This document shows positions 52,542-60,748 of a stretch of DNA of 64,000 bases, one piece after another. Made by a program: the position numbers and the translations under genes. Below the pieces are notes generated by a model. It did no database searches. It had not been told where the DNA came from and was given only the letters and a program-made list of their open reading frames with translations. The stretch is from Streptomyces tuirus (lineage in GTDB: Bacteria > Actinomycetota > Actinomycetes > Streptomycetales > Streptomycetaceae): contig NZ_AP023439.1 of the NCBI RefSeq assembly GCF_014701095.1, positions 6,250,001 to 6,314,000 of the forward strand. The letters run 5' to 3'. The number at the start of each line of letters is the position of its first letter. Within the stretch, counting starts at the first letter, position 1.

Positions 52542-53726
52542 GTGGACGGTTCACCACCGATTGCCCCTCGTTCCGCGGCACCCCGGCACACCGGTGTGGA
52601 CCCGCTGCCGGAAACGGCGCGGGCGAGCGTCGCGCTGCCGGGCGCCCGCAGTGCGCTGCGGACCTTCCCGCTACGGGCCGCCGGGCCGCGGGAAGGCTGG
52701 CTGCGGGTCACCGCGTCCGGGATCTGCGGGACGGACGTCGGCATGTTCCAGCGGGGAGTGGCCGCCGCGACGGTGCTCGGCCATCACGTCGTCGGCCGGA
52801 TCGCGGCCGTCGGTCCGGAGGCGGCGCACCGCTGGCGGGTCGGCCCCGGCGACCGGGTGCTGGTGGAGGAGTACCTGCCCTGCGGCCGGTGTCCCGACTG
52901 TGCGTCGGGCGCCTACCGGCTGTGCCCCCAGACCGATCTGTGGGGCGGTGGGCGGCGCATCGGCACGGTGCCGGTCAGCGAGGACCCCGCGCTGTTCGGC
53001 GGCAACGCCGAGTTCATGTTCCTCCCCGGCAACGCCGTCGTGCACCGGCTGCCCCCGCAGTTGCCGCAGGAGCTCGCGGCCTGGGTCCTGCCGTACGCCA
53101 ACGCCGTCGACTGGGTCCTGCGCGCCGGCCGGCTGGAAGCCGGGCAGAACGTCGTCGTGCTCGGCCCCGGCTACCACGGTCTCGCCGTGGCCGCCGCGGC
53201 CCGCCTGGGCGAGGCCGGCAAGGTCGTCGTTGTGGGCCTGCCCCGGGACGCCGAACGGCTGGGCATGGCCGAGGCGCTGGGCGCCACCGCGGTCGTCGCC
53301 GAAGAGTCCGGAGACTGGGGCGCGGCCGTACGGGCGGCCCTGGGCGGCGGCTCCTGCGACCTAGTCGTCGACACCACCGGCTCCGACCCGAGCGTGGTGG
53401 ACGTCGCCGTGGACCTGCTGGGACACGGCGGCCGCCTGGTGCTGACCACGCCGAAGCAGCCGGCCGCCGTCCCGGCCGACTCCGCGGCGATGATCCGGCG
53501 CTGTCTGACACTGACCGCGGTCCGCGGCCGTCCCCCGCAGGCGATCGGCCGTGCCATCGCCTCCCTGACCGAGGGCACCTCGGGGCTGGAGCACGTGCCC
53601 ACCGTCGAAATCCCCCTCGAAGAAGTGGGCGACATGCTCACCCGGCTCGCGGCCGGCAGCGGACCGTCCTCACCGCACATCGTCGTCCGGCCCGACCTCG
53701 ATCGCCCCGATACCCAGCGCCCCTGA
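52542..53726 (+). CDS. Zinc-dependent alcohol dehydrogenase-like protein
   Basis: A 394-residue medium-chain dehydrogenase of the threonine/sorbitol dehydrogenase type. Catalytic zinc site: GICGTD supplies Cys, but the following GHE motif reads GHHVVG, with His replacing Glu. The structural zinc loop CGRCPDCASGAYRLC is intact. The nucleotide-binding turn is VVVLGPGYHGLAVAAAARLGEAG. In an oxygenase operon it should oxidise a cis-dihydrodiol or an alcohol intermediate, but MDR dihydrodiol dehydrogenases are uncommon, so the role is uncertain. GTG 52542 is used, since AAGGAGGG lies just before it; a GTG one codon earlier is too close. Confidence 0.88.
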   Translation: MDGSPPIAPRSAAPRHTGVDPLPETARASVALPGARSALRTFPLRAAGPREGWLRVTASGICGTDVGMFQRGVAAATVLGHHVVGRIAAVGPEAAHRWRVGPGDRVLVEEYLPCGRCPDCASGAYRLCPQTDLWGGGRRIGTVPVSEDPALFGGNAEFMFLPGNAVVHRLPPQLPQELAAWVLPYANAVDWVLRAGRLEAGQNVVVLGPGYHGLAVAAAARLGEAGKVVVVGLPRDAERLGMAEALGATAVVAEESGDWGAAVRAALGGGSCDLVVDTTGSDPSVVDVAVDLLGHGGRLVLTTPKQPAAVPADSAAMIRRCLTLTAVRGRPPQAIGRAIASLTEGTSGLEHVPTVEIPLEEVGDMLTRLAAGSGPSSPHIVVRPDLDRPDTQRP

Positions 53727-53748
53727 CCACACAGAAGGAGAGAGCCAC

Positions 53749-55035
53749 ATGCTGACGCCGGAACAGAACGAACGACTGGTGCGCACCGACCGGGGCACCG
53801 AGATGGGCACCCTGCTGCGCCGGTACTGGATTCCCGCGCTGCTCGCCGAGGAGATCCCCGAACCCGACTGCCCCCCGGTCCGGGTGAAGCTGCTGGGGGA
53901 GAACCTGATCGCCTTCCGCGACACCCAGGGCCGCATCGGTCTGCTCGACGAGTTCTGCAGTCACCGCACCGCGTCCCTGTTCTTCGGCCGCAACGAGGAA
54001 TGCGGTCTGCGCTGCGCCTACCACGGCTGGAAGTACGACGTCGAAGGCAACTGCGTCGACATGCCGTCCGAACCGCCCGCCAGCCGCTTCCACGAGAAGA
54101 TCAAGCAGACGGCCTACCCCTGCGTCGAGCGCGGGGGTGTCATCTGGACCTACATGGGCCCGCCGGAGCTGAAGCCCGAGCTGCCCGAGCTGGAGTGGGC
54201 CACCCTGCCGCCCGAGAACGTCTTCGTCTCCAAGCGACTGCAGGAGACCAACTTCATGCAGGCCATGGAGGGCGGGATCGACTCCAGCCACGTCTCCTTC
54301 GCCCACCGCTTCAACATGGACGACGATCCCATGCACGCGGGCACCGCCGGCATCGCCTACCTCAAGGCGGACACCAGGCCCAAGTTCGAGGTCATCGAGT
54401 CCGACGGCGGTCTGCTGATCGGCGCCCGCCGGGAAGCGGACGCGGACCACTACTACTGGCGCGTCACCCAGTGGATCATGCCCTGGTACACGATCATCCC
54501 GCCGTTCGGAACCCACAACCCGCTGGGCGGACACGCCTGGGTGCCCATCGACGACGAGAACTGCTGGGCCTGGAGCATCAATTACCACCCCACCCGTCCC
54601 CTGAGGGACGACGAACTCGAGGCGATGCGCCAAGGCGAGGGCATCCACGCCAAGTACCTGCCCGGCACCTACCGCACGGCCGCGAACAAGACCAACGACT
54701 ATCTGATTGACCGTCAGGCGCAGCGCGAGAAGCGCAGTTTCAGCGGTGTCGAGGGCATCGCCGCCCAGGACTTCTCTCTTCAGGAGAGCATGGGCGCCAT
54801 CGTCGACCGCACCAAGGAGCGTCTCGGCACGTCCGACGCCGCGATCATCCTGGCCCGCCGCCGTCTCCTCGCGGCCGCCGAGACCGCGGACAAGGACGAG
54901 CCGCTGCCGGGTGACCGGGCCGAGCACCACCGGGTGCGGTCGGCCTCGGTGCTGCTGCCCCGGTCCGTCCCCTTCCAGGAAGGCGCCAAGGACGCGCTCG
55001 TCGTCCACCCCGGCGAGGACTTCACCTCCATCTGA
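53749..55035 (+). CDS. Rieske oxygenase, phthalate 4,5-dioxygenase-like
   Basis: A 428-residue single-component oxygenase of the phthalate dioxygenase (OphA2/Pht3) class. Rieske ligands are Cys70, His72, Cys89 and His92 (EFCSHRTASLFFG, RCAYHGWKYD). The mononuclear iron site has Asp178, His181 and His186 (EGGIDSSHVSFAHRF). It opens MLTPEQNERLVRTDRGTEMG, the usual start of the class, and continues with a LigX-like C-terminal region. This class works without beta subunits. Likely substrates are phthalate, isophthalate or substituted benzoates; demethylases of the same class are also possible. GGAG lies just before the ATG; the gap from the dehydrogenase is 22 bases. Confidence 0.93.
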   Translation: MLTPEQNERLVRTDRGTEMGTLLRRYWIPALLAEEIPEPDCPPVRVKLLGENLIAFRDTQGRIGLLDEFCSHRTASLFFGRNEECGLRCAYHGWKYDVEGNCVDMPSEPPASRFHEKIKQTAYPCVERGGVIWTYMGPPELKPELPELEWATLPPENVFVSKRLQETNFMQAMEGGIDSSHVSFAHRFNMDDDPMHAGTAGIAYLKADTRPKFEVIESDGGLLIGARREADADHYYWRVTQWIMPWYTIIPPFGTHNPLGGHAWVPIDDENCWAWSINYHPTRPLRDDELEAMRQGEGIHAKYLPGTYRTAANKTNDYLIDRQAQREKRSFSGVEGIAAQDFSLQESMGAIVDRTKERLGTSDAAIILARRRLLAAAETADKDEPLPGDRAEHHRVRSASVLLPRSVPFQEGAKDALVVHPGEDFTSI

Positions 55036-55069
55036 TCCGTCCGCGCACCCGGAAGGAGGGCTCGCCGCC

Positions 55070-55531
55070 ATGCCGTCAGCCTCCCGCTCACACCGGTCCT
55101 ACCGGGCCGACGTACTCCTGGTCCCCCTCGAACCGCGCTCCCGGGCCGCCGTCCTGAACCCCGCCCCGCACGACGCACTCGACGGGATCGTGATAGCCGG
55201 CCCCGACACGCCCTCGGCCGGCACGGGCTCTGCTCCGGGCGGCCTGTCCCGGCCCGACGTCGTGGTCATGCTGGCCCACGACCTCGCCGCCGTCGATCCC
55301 GGCCTCGTCACCCGCCTCGGCATCTCGGCCCGCGCGTCCGGTGCTCTGGTCGGCGCGATCGTCATCAGCCCCGACCGGAGCTGGCACGGCCCGCAAGCCC
55401 GGCGCACCGCCACCGAACTGCGTGCCACCGCCGACACCGTGGTGGTCCTCGCCGACATGGCACCGGCGGTGGCGCTGCTCCGGGTGCTGCGCGGCGGTCC
55501 CCGGACCGCTGACACGCCCGGCCCGATCTGA
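55070..55531 (+). CDS. Small protein resembling part of the FtsZ fold, in the oxygenase operon
   Basis: A 153-residue soluble protein with an excellent ribosome site (GGAAGGAGGG, 9 bases before ATG). Residues 61-142 can be aligned by eye with the middle of FtsZ: RPDVVVMLAHDL corresponds to the strand before the GTP signature loop, SGALVGAIVISPDRSWHGPQ to the GALTVAVVTKPFxFEG strand and turn, and ADTVVVLADM to VDTLIVIPND. The GGGTGTG loop itself is missing, so GTP binding is unlikely. It sits between oxygenase and reductase genes with 17 bases to the next ATG, so it is an operon member. I do not know a described protein like this; function unknown. Confidence 0.75.
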   Translation: MPSASRSHRSYRADVLLVPLEPRSRAAVLNPAPHDALDGIVIAGPDTPSAGTGSAPGGLSRPDVVVMLAHDLAAVDPGLVTRLGISARASGALVGAIVISPDRSWHGPQARRTATELRATADTVVVLADMAPAVALLRVLRGGPRTADTPGPI

Positions 55532-55548
55532 AGAAAGGCAGACCGACC

Positions 55549-56532
55549 ATGACGGACACCGAGTGGTTCCAGGTCGTCGTCACCCAAGTCCGCCTGGAAG
55601 CGGACCAGGTGATCTCCATGGTGCTCTCGCCCACCGCGGGCGAAGCCCTGCCCGGCTGGGAGGCGGGCGCCCACATCGATGTGCGCCTGCCCTCGGGCCT
55701 GATCCGGCAGTACTCTCTGTGCGGCGATCCCGCCGAGCCGCATTACACGATCGCGGTGCTCCGCGACAGCACGGGGCGCGGTGGATCGGCCGAGATCCAC
55801 GACACCGCGCTGGTCGGCATGACCCTCGAACTGCGCGGCCCCCGCAATCACTTCGTGCTCCAGCCGGCTGCCCGTTACGTCTTCGTGGCCGGCGGCATCG
55901 GAGTCACCCCCATCCTGTCCATGGCCCGCCACGCCACCCGGCACGGCGTCCCCTGGTCACTGCACTACGGCGGACGACGCGCCGACACCATGGCGTTCGC
56001 CGGTGAGCTCCGCGGACTCGCCCACCAGGCGGGTGCGGCTCTCACCCTGCGCAGCGACGGCGCGGAGGGTCCCCTGCCCCTGGCCGAGATCGTTCGCGAG
56101 GCCCCCGAGGACAGCCTGCTCTACGCCTGCGGCCCCGCCGGCATGCTCACCGCCCTGCGCGCCGCCGTCGCGTCCGACCGCGCCGATCTGACCCTGCTCA
56201 CCGAGCAGTTCACCGCCGCCGAGTCACCCGCTCCGGTCCCGGACGGCGAAAACGCCACCCCCGCTGCCGCGTTCGAGGTCGAACTCGCCCGCACCGGCGA
56301 GACCGTGACCGTCGAGCCCGGAACCTCCATCCTCGAGGCCGTACGCGAAGTCCGGCCCGATGTCCTGTACTCCTGCGAGGAGGGTTTCTGCGGCACCTGC
56401 GAAACCAAGGTGATCGCAGGCAAGCCCCTTCATCAGGACACCATCCTCAGCGCGAGCGAGCGGGCCGCCGGCCACACGATGATGATCTGCGTCGGCGGCT
56501 GCGCCTCACGCCGCCTGGTCCTGGACCTCTGA
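55549..56532 (+). CDS. Oxygenase reductase, phthalate dioxygenase reductase (PDR) type
   Basis: A 327-residue reductase with domain order flavin, NAD, 2Fe-2S. The flavin motif is RQYSLCGDP near residue 60. The NAD motif is VAGGIGVTPILSMARHA near 110. The C-terminal plant-type ferredoxin has SCEEGFCGTCETK and ICVGGC. This inverse order is typical of PDR, VanB and CbaB, which serve single-component Rieske oxygenases, and it fits the oxygenase encoded 500 bases upstream. It takes electrons from NADH. The ATG has GAAAGG 9 bases before it. Confidence 0.94.
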   Translation: MTDTEWFQVVVTQVRLEADQVISMVLSPTAGEALPGWEAGAHIDVRLPSGLIRQYSLCGDPAEPHYTIAVLRDSTGRGGSAEIHDTALVGMTLELRGPRNHFVLQPAARYVFVAGGIGVTPILSMARHATRHGVPWSLHYGGRRADTMAFAGELRGLAHQAGAALTLRSDGAEGPLPLAEIVREAPEDSLLYACGPAGMLTALRAAVASDRADLTLLTEQFTAAESPAPVPDGENATPAAAFEVELARTGETVTVEPGTSILEAVREVRPDVLYSCEEGFCGTCETKVIAGKPLHQDTILSASERAAGHTMMICVGGCASRRLVLDL

Positions 56533-56577
56533 CCGCTCAAGCGGTACCCCCGACTCCACACCCACGGAGGTTCAACG

Positions 56578-57924
56578 GTGAACCTGTCGTCACACAAGCC
56601 TGCCCAGCCGTCCGACCACCCGCGGCCGTCGCCGTACCGCTGGGTCGTCCTGATCGCCTGCTGGGTCTCCTTCACCCTCACGTCCATCGACCGTTCCACA
56701 TGGGGTCCGGCCTCCGTCTTCGTCGGTGAGAGCCTTGCCGTACCCCTGGCCAGCCTCGGCGCCTTCGCCACCGCCTACTACATCGGTTACGTCGTCTCCA
56801 ACGCCCTGGGCGGACTGGGCGTGGACCGCTACGGTGGCCGCATCCTGCTGACCGTCTCCCTGCTGGGCGCGGGCGTCGGCATGACCGCCTTCGGCTCGAC
56901 CACGTCGGCGACGGTGGGCATCGCGCTCCAGGCGCTGGTCGGTCTCTTCGCCGGCGCGGACTACTCGGCCGGCATCCGGCTCATCACCAGCTGGTTTCCG
57001 GCGGCGAGCCTCGGTCTGCCGTTGGGACTGTTCACTACCGCCACCTCCCTGGGCACCGCGATAGCCAACACCGTGGTCCCCACCATCATCGCCAAGTACA
57101 GCTGGCACACCTCGTACCACGTCTTCGGCGTCATCTCCATCGTGCTGGCTGTTCTGCTCTTCTTCCTGGTACGCCCCGGCCCGATGCTCGACACCGCCGA
57201 CACCGCCGACACCGCCGACTCCGGGGGCGAGCGCCCCGGGCGCAGGCTCGACCTGGGCGGCCTGGTGCGCAACCGCAGCCTCGTCCTGACCTGCCTGACC
57301 GGGTTCGGCGGCTTCTGGGGCCTGTACGGGTTCATCACCTGGGCGAACGCCCTGATGATCAAGGGACACGGGGTCACGCCTGCGACCGCCGGCCTGGTCG
57401 TGTCCGTCTTCGCCGTCACCGCCATCGCCGTGAAGCCGGCCGTCGGATTCGTCACGGACCGCTTCTTCGGAGGCGCCCGCAAGACACCGACGATCGCGAT
57501 TCTCGCGGTCTTCGGCAGCACGCTGGTGTGCTTCGGCGCACTCGGAGATCCGGACGCGCTCATCTGGCTCGCCCCCCTGCTGGGTGCGGCGGCCTACGGC
57601 TGGACCCCCCTGGTCGTCGCCCTGGTGCCCAGGCTGGTCCCGTCCTCGGTGACGGGCTCCGCATCCGGCATCGCGAACGCCACCTGGCAACTGGGCAGCG
57701 TGGTCGTGCCCGTCGTCGTGGGCATGGTGTTCTCCGCGACCGGCTCCTTCGGCGCGGCCTTCCTTGCTCTGGCCGCCGGCCCCTTCACCGGATGCCTCAT
57801 CATGCTGGCCGTCAACGAGCGGCCGCCGTCCACGGCCGACACCCCCGAAGACGCCGCGCCGGCCTCCGGCCAAGCACAGGGTTCGGCCGCGGGTCGCCTC
57901 CCGATGAACGGACCACCTGCGTGA
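56578..57924 (+). CDS. MFS transporter of the second oxygenase operon
   Basis: A 448-residue major facilitator with 12 predicted helices, probably of the anion:cation symporter group. Helix 1 has LIACWVSFTLTSIDRSTWGP, the helix 2-3 loop reads GGLGVDRYGGRILLTV, helix 4 is followed by ADYSAGIRLITSWFP. The central loop holds a short TADTADTAD repeat (57191-57219). By operon position it should import the aromatic acid oxidised by the PDR-type system. GTG 56578 is preceded by CGGAGG 9 bases upstream. It is the last gene on this strand before the convergent amidotransferase. Confidence 0.9.
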   Translation: MNLSSHKPAQPSDHPRPSPYRWVVLIACWVSFTLTSIDRSTWGPASVFVGESLAVPLASLGAFATAYYIGYVVSNALGGLGVDRYGGRILLTVSLLGAGVGMTAFGSTTSATVGIALQALVGLFAGADYSAGIRLITSWFPAASLGLPLGLFTTATSLGTAIANTVVPTIIAKYSWHTSYHVFGVISIVLAVLLFFLVRPGPMLDTADTADTADSGGERPGRRLDLGGLVRNRSLVLTCLTGFGGFWGLYGFITWANALMIKGHGVTPATAGLVVSVFAVTAIAVKPAVGFVTDRFFGGARKTPTIAILAVFGSTLVCFGALGDPDALIWLAPLLGAAAYGWTPLVVALVPRLVPSSVTGSASGIANATWQLGSVVVPVVVGMVFSATGSFGAAFLALAAGPFTGCLIMLAVNERPPSTADTPEDAAPASGQAQGSAAGRLPMNGPPA

Positions 57925-57995
57925 GGTCCTGCCTGCCCGGATCGACTGCCCGGAGCTATCGGTCCGGCTGTCGGTGAGCCACGGCACGGCGGGGC

Positions 57996-58829
57996 TCAGA
58001 CGGGCTCCGGCTCGAAGTGCCGCAGCAGGTCCCGGCCGGGCTGGACCACTCCGTAGGTGCTCTCGGGCACCGCGTTCCACACCCCGGGGAGATCACCCAG
58101 CGGCTCCGACACGACCAGCCGCGTCTCGTCGGAGACATGGTTCAGGAACCCCAGGTCGGGATGGAGGGCCCGCACGTCCTCCACCCGGCTGCTGTAGTAC
58201 AGCGACCGCGATTTTCCCGCGCTGGAGTAGCGGAAGAACCACACCCGTTCCCCGTCGGTCACCGCGACCGTCATCTGCAGTGGCTGCGCCACCCCGTGCT
58301 CGCGGCCGAGGCGCTCGATGAGCCCCGTCATCCGGGCCACCGCACCCGGCGGATCGCCGTCGAGACCGAAGGTGAGCGCCACGTGGAACATCACCTCCGA
58401 GTCCGTCGTGCCCTCCAGCGACGGGAACAGCTCCGGGTCCACGGCCAGCATGAGATCCCGGCGCAGCTCCCGGAACCCGTCGATCGCCCCGTTGTGCATC
58501 CACATCCACCGCCCGTAGCGGAACGGATGACAGTTCGTCTGCTGCACGGCCGAGCCGGTCGAGGCGCGCACATGCGCGAAGAACAGCGGCGAGCGGACGT
58601 GGTCGGCGATCTCCCGCAGATTGAGGTTGCTCCAGGCCGGGCCGGTGTCACGGATGACGGCGGGGGTGCGCAGGTGCCACCCGTACCAGCCGACGCCGAA
58701 GCCGTCGCCGTTGGTGGTCTCGACCCCCATCCGCGCGTGCAGGCTCTGGTCGATCAGCGAGTGCTCCGGGCGGTAGAGGACGTCGTCGAGCAGCACGGGA
58801 GTGCCCGAGTAGGCGAGCCAGCGGCACAT
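57996..58829 (-). CDS. Class II glutamine amidotransferase (YafJ/EgtC-like)
   Basis: A 277-residue Ntn-type glutamine amidotransferase. The N-terminal nucleophile Cys2 (MCRWLAYSG) is exposed after Met removal. GDGFGVGWYGW, FAHVRASTGSAVQQTNCHPF and MWMHNGAIDGFRELRR form the glutaminase pocket. The length is that of YafJ and of EgtC, the ergothioneine hydrolase, but no egtA/B/D gene is near, so the acceptor is unknown. The frame runs without a stop upstream through the minisatellite into the DUF2252 region on the same strand, an effect of high GC; ATG 58829 is the only start that places Cys at position 2. Confidence 0.92.
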   Translation of the reverse strand: MCRWLAYSGTPVLLDDVLYRPEHSLIDQSLHARMGVETTNGDGFGVGWYGWHLRTPAVIRDTGPAWSNLNLREIADHVRSPLFFAHVRASTGSAVQQTNCHPFRYGRWMWMHNGAIDGFRELRRDLMLAVDPELFPSLEGTTDSEVMFHVALTFGLDGDPPGAVARMTGLIERLGREHGVAQPLQMTVAVTDGERVWFFRYSSAGKSRSLYYSSRVEDVRALHPDLGFLNHVSDETRLVVSEPLGDLPGVWNAVPESTYGVVQPGRDLLRHFEPEPV

Positions 58830-58968
58830 GGCCGATACCCCTGTTCCGAGCCGCCGCCCGGCCGGGCCGCGCGGCTCCGTAGGTGATGTGCGTGAACCCC
58901 AGCGAACCTCCCTCGCACCCGGCACGCATCGCCCGCCGCGGGTGGTTACGGGGACGGCCGATACCACC

Positions 58969-59283
58969 GACGCGCGGTGGCCGGCGCCGCTGACACGTGG
59001 TGGCCGAAGCGGTTTACGCACGGTGGCGGAAGCCGCTGACGCGCGGTGGCCCGAGTCGCTGACGCACGGGATGCCGATGTCACCGACGCGTGGTGGCGGA
59101 AGTGGCTGACGGTGTCCGGAGCCGCCGACGCGTTGTGGCCCGAGTCGCTGACGCACGGTGGCCGATGCCACCGACGCGTGGTGGCCGGAGCCGCTGACGC
59201 GCGGTGGCCCGAGTCGCTGACGCACGGTGGCCGATGCCACCGGGCGCGTGGTGGCCCGAGCCGCCGACGCCCGGTGGTGGCCC
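58969..59283. repeat. 23-bp minisatellite, about 13-14 copies
   Basis: The 506-base gap 58830-59335 is dominated by a tandem array with a 23-bp period, unit consensus about GACGCGCGGTGGCCCGAGTCGCT. Some units are truncated or one base longer. Three successive units make a 69-bp higher-order repeat (seen near 59022-59090 and again at about 59145-59240). No promoter or gene was identified in the remaining parts of the gap. Confidence 0.92.
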
Positions 59284-59335
59284 GCGTGGACGGCGGGCGC
59301 CGCTGCCCGGCCGCCCGCCCCGCCAACCCGGGCGG

Positions 59336-60745
59336 TCACTCCGTCGCCGCGAGGATCCGGCCCGAGCGGGCCGCCGCGCCCAGCGCCTCGAAGTCCCGCT
59401 CGTTCTGGTCGGCGTACGCCTGGGCGAACACCGTGAGCGCCCGGTCGAAGCGGTCGCCGCCGCCCAGGTAGGCGGCGATGGCGACGGGATCGCCCGAGCG
59501 GGCGTGGGCCCGTGCCAGGCTCGCCCCGCACAGCCGCGCGAACAGCCGGAGCAGGCCGGGGTCCATGGTCTCCGGCCGGGCGATGCCCTTCCAGTCCCGC
59601 AACTGCCGCACGTAGAAGTCCCGCTCGTGCCCGTCGAGGCCCACCGCGTGTGTCCAGCCCAGCAGGATGTCGCTGGTCGTCTGGATCAGCCGCTGCCCCG
59701 CCACCACGCGCCGGCCCTGGTTGTCGTAGCGGTCGCCGCCGGAATGGGCGGCGAGCACCGACTCCTGTGCCTCCTTGGCCTGGAGCAGCAGCGGATCGTC
59801 GTCGTCCCGGCCGAGCAGCAGCACGATCCAGCAGCGGGTGCCGACACTGCCGACCCCCACCACCTTGCGGGCGATGTCCACCAGCCGGTAGCGGCGCAGC
59901 AGATGCCGCCGCTCGGACGACAGGCTCCGTGCGTAGCCCTCCAGGACGGCGCGCAGCTCCTTCTCCCGGAAGTGCGCCGAGTCGTCCTCCAGCAGGTCCC
60001 GCAGCGGGATGATCAGCGGCGGGTCCGGTGTGATCCGCCGCCCCACGGCCGTGTCCCGGGTGAGCTTCTCGTAGGCCTGCATGTACGTGCGGGACCGGGC
60101 ACTCGCCGTGGCCTTCGCGGTGCGGCGCCGGGCCTCCTTGGACATCGACGCGGCCATCAGCTCCCCCATCCGGTCCGCGTCGTCCTGGGCGTACCAGATG
60201 TCCAGGGTGCGCATCCCGGCGAAGTCCCGCATCCGCTGCCGGTAGGCCCGCAGGCACGTCTCCACCGCGCTGTTCTGCTCCGCTGCCGAGAAGCCGTTGG
60301 CGCGGCCCGCGATGGCGAAGCTGGCCGCGAGCCGTTTGACGTCCCACTCGAAGGGCCCGGCCAGCGTCTCGTCGAAGTCGTTGATGTCGAAGATCAGATG
60401 GCGCTCCGGTGAGGCCAGCAGCCGGAAGTTCAGCAGATGGGCGTCCCCGCACAGCTGCACCCGCAGCCCGGTGTCGGTGGTGGCCCCGAGGTCCGCCGCC
60501 ATGATCGCCGCAGCTCCCCGGTAGAAGCGGAACGGGGACTCCAGCATGCGGCCGTAGCGGATCGGCACCAACTCCGGTACGCGGGTGGCGGACTGGCGCT
60601 CCACCACCTCGACGGGATCGAACCGGTCGGGCCCGGCCTCGAACCCGGCGTGGGAGGAACGCGGCACCCGCCGCCGGGCGCTGCGGCCCGCGGCGGCCCG
60701 CTCGCTCGGTGACATGAAGGTGGTGAACGGACTCGGTACGGTCAT
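59336..60745 (-). CDS. DUF2252 family protein
   Basis: A 469-residue member of DUF2252, widespread in actinobacteria. Conserved segments are RYGRMLESPFRFYRGAAAIM, QLCGDAHLLNFRLL near residue 98, FDINDFDETLAGPFEWDVKRL near residue 120 and VGVGSVGTRCWIVLL near 300. The GDAHxxNF and DxNDFD patterns resemble those of aminoglycoside-phosphotransferase-like kinases, so a kinase fold is plausible, though no activity has been shown as far as I know. Its ATG lies three bases after the potassium channel stop on the same strand, so they form an operon. Confidence 0.92.
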   Translation of the reverse strand: MTVPSPFTTFMSPSERAAAGRSARRRVPRSSHAGFEAGPDRFDPVEVVERQSATRVPELVPIRYGRMLESPFRFYRGAAAIMAADLGATTDTGLRVQLCGDAHLLNFRLLASPERHLIFDINDFDETLAGPFEWDVKRLAASFAIAGRANGFSAAEQNSAVETCLRAYRQRMRDFAGMRTLDIWYAQDDADRMGELMAASMSKEARRRTAKATASARSRTYMQAYEKLTRDTAVGRRITPDPPLIIPLRDLLEDDSAHFREKELRAVLEGYARSLSSERRHLLRRYRLVDIARKVVGVGSVGTRCWIVLLLGRDDDDPLLLQAKEAQESVLAAHSGGDRYDNQGRRVVAGQRLIQTTSDILLGWTHAVGLDGHERDFYVRQLRDWKGIARPETMDPGLLRLFARLCGASLARAHARSGDPVAIAAYLGGGDRFDRALTVFAQAYADQNERDFEALGAAARSGRILAATE

Positions 60746-60748
60746 GGC

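Noticed and set aside
43775..57924. Mobile island with integrase or insertion sequences
   Set aside because: No transposase, integrase, att-like repeat or tRNA was found at the borders; only catabolic genes are visible.
58969..59283. Possible CRISPR array
   Set aside because: The repeats are head to tail with no unique spacers, units drift, and no cas gene is present; it is a minisatellite.
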